Below, piece after piece: positions 6,873 through 7,795 of a stretch of DNA of 7,795 nt. Under the pieces are notes generated by a model. The model did no database searches. It was not told the DNA's origin and was given only the letters and a program-made list of their open reading frames with translations. Made by a program: the position numbers and the translations under genes. Origin of the DNA: Verrucomicrobiales bacterium (GTDB lineage: Bacteria > Verrucomicrobiota > Verrucomicrobiia > Limisphaerales > UBA9464); the NCBI GenBank assembly GCA_003445095.1, contig DLVS01000798.1:1-7795 (forward strand). The letters run 5' to 3'. Within the stretch, counting starts at the first letter, position 1, and each line of letters opens with the position of its first letter.

Positions 6873-7795
6873 ATGAAATCCGCGGTGGCTCGGTTTTTTC
6901 TGCAGGCGTTGCTTGGCGTCTTAGTTTTGGTGTTGGTACTCATTGCGTTCTTGTTCGCCCGCGCCGCTTGGGTATTTCGGGATCGGTTTCCCGGGTACGC
7001 CGTGGATGTGCGAAAAGATGGCCACAAGAATTCCATGGCGCGGTCGCTGCGCGTGGGTTTTGGTCGGGTTAACATTACTCCCGGTGTCGGCGGTACGAAT
7101 CCTCCCGTGTGGATTGCCGGTTTTGATCAAGGCCGCGCGGCGACGGGAGTTCACGACGACTTGTTCGTGGTGGCCGTGGTGCTCGACGATGGCCAAACAA
7201 GGCTTGGGATCGTGGCGGTGGACTCGATCGGGATGTTCCATGATGACGTCATTCGCGTGCGGAAGCGGTTGCCGACCGAATTCGGGCTCGACTACACGGT
7301 GGTCTGTGCCACGCACAACCATTCAACGCCCGACCTGATGGGACTTTGGGGGCCGACGATATCGCGAAGCGGCGTGAATCCGGATTATCGCGAAAGGGTG
7401 ATCAATTCCTCTGTGGAGGCTCTCAGAACCGCGGTCGGGGCGCTACAGCCGGCCGCGATGTCGTTGCACGAATTGAAGGTCGATCCGAAGGGCTTGGTGG
7501 CCGACACACGCAAGCCGGAGGTGTTCGATCCTGATTTACGATTGATGCTGTTTACCAATCCTACGAACGGGACGGTTACCGGATCGGTCGTGGGCTGGGC
7601 TAATCATCCGGAAACGCCTTGGTCGCAAAATACCGAACTGACGGCCGATTTTTGCGGGGTGATCCGCGATTCGCTGGAACGGGGAATTGTGTATGACGGT
7701 CAACTCAAGCAGCGCGGGTTAGGCGGCACTCATCTCTTTGTGAACGGTGCGGTGGGTGGGCTCATGACTACGCACCCATCCACCACGGTACACGA
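6873..7795 (+). CDS. Membrane-anchored neutral/alkaline ceramidase-like hydrolase (3' partial)
   Basis: The frame is open from the ATG at 6873 to the window end: 307 complete codons, with the C-terminus outside. The ATG is the first possible start after in-frame stops at 6792 and 6795, though no clear ribosome binding site precedes it. Residues 1-8 are basic and residues 9-34 form one hydrophobic segment (LLGVLVLVLVLIAFLFARAA), a signal anchor or long signal peptide. The globular part begins FGRVNITPGVGG (63-74), the usual opening of the neutral/alkaline non-lysosomal ceramidase superfamily. Then come VHDDLFVVAVVLDDG (93-107), ATHNHSTPDL (147-154 region, H148 and H150) and GWANHPETPW (241-250, H245). 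The THxHS motif and the later His match two zinc-ligand regions of bacterial neutral ceramidases; the Glu and Tyr ligands would lie beyond the window. FVNGAVGGLMT (289-299) is also family-typical. Ceramide hydrolysis is not proven, since many homologues in this phylum have no known substrate. It starts 96 bases after the double-propeller gene with no visible terminator between. Confidence 0.9.
   Translation, partial: MKSAVARFFLQALLGVLVLVLVLIAFLFARAAWVFRDRFPGYAVDVRKDGHKNSMARSLRVGFGRVNITPGVGGTNPPVWIAGFDQGRAATGVHDDLFVVAVVLDDGQTRLGIVAVDSIGMFHDDVIRVRKRLPTEFGLDYTVVCATHNHSTPDLMGLWGPTISRSGVNPDYRERVINSSVEALRTAVGALQPAAMSLHELKVDPKGLVADTRKPEVFDPDLRLMLFTNPTNGTVTGSVVGWANHPETPWSQNTELTADFCGVIRDSLERGIVYDGQLKQRGLGGTHLFVNGAVGGLMTTHPSTTVH

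Noticed and set aside
6782..7338. Plus-strand open frames of about 100-130 codons at the start of the ceramidase-like gene
   Set aside because: They are out of frame with the ceramidase-like coding sequence, which carries clear family motifs through the same bases.

Overview
The window looks like chromosomal DNA from a verrucomicrobial bacterium, most likely of the Pedosphaera/Limisphaerales kind. This rests on recognising protein families, not on a marker gene. The families are a PA14/Ig/CBM6-like secreted protein with the short C-terminal tail common in that phylum, a c-type cytochrome fused to FG-GAP/VCBS repeats, a very long double-propeller CRTAC1/ASPIC-UnbV protein, and a membrane-anchored ceramidase-like protein. 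All four genes lie on the + strand and nearly the whole window is coding. There are no RNA genes, mobile elements, CRISPR arrays or long repeats that I can see.

Layout: (1) Positions 1-1593 hold the C-terminal 530 residues of a large extracellular adhesive or carbohydrate-binding protein whose start lies before the window. It is closed by a strong intrinsic terminator at 1618-1648. (2) Positions 1710-3290 encode a secreted mono-haem cytochrome c domain followed by a calcium-loop beta-propeller. (3) Positions 3318-6776, only 27 bases downstream, encode a 1152-residue secreted protein. I read it as two seven-bladed propellers separated by an ASPIC/UnbV domain. (4) Positions 6873-7795 hold the first 307 residues of an N-terminally anchored protein of the neutral/alkaline ceramidase superfamily, with its His zinc-ligand motifs intact. 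It runs off the window end.

Genes 2 and 3 almost certainly share a transcript, and gene 4 may too, since no terminator is visible in the 96-base gap. All products are predicted to be exported, so the common theme is the periplasm or cell surface. A reasonable inference is that the cytochrome-propeller and the double propeller work together as a calcium-stabilised surface module, with the haem domain able to pass electrons. No substrate can be read from the sequence. The families are recognisable, but to my knowledge their biological role in Verrucomicrobiota is not established. That makes the gene pair the most interesting item here, although it is not a clearly novel system.
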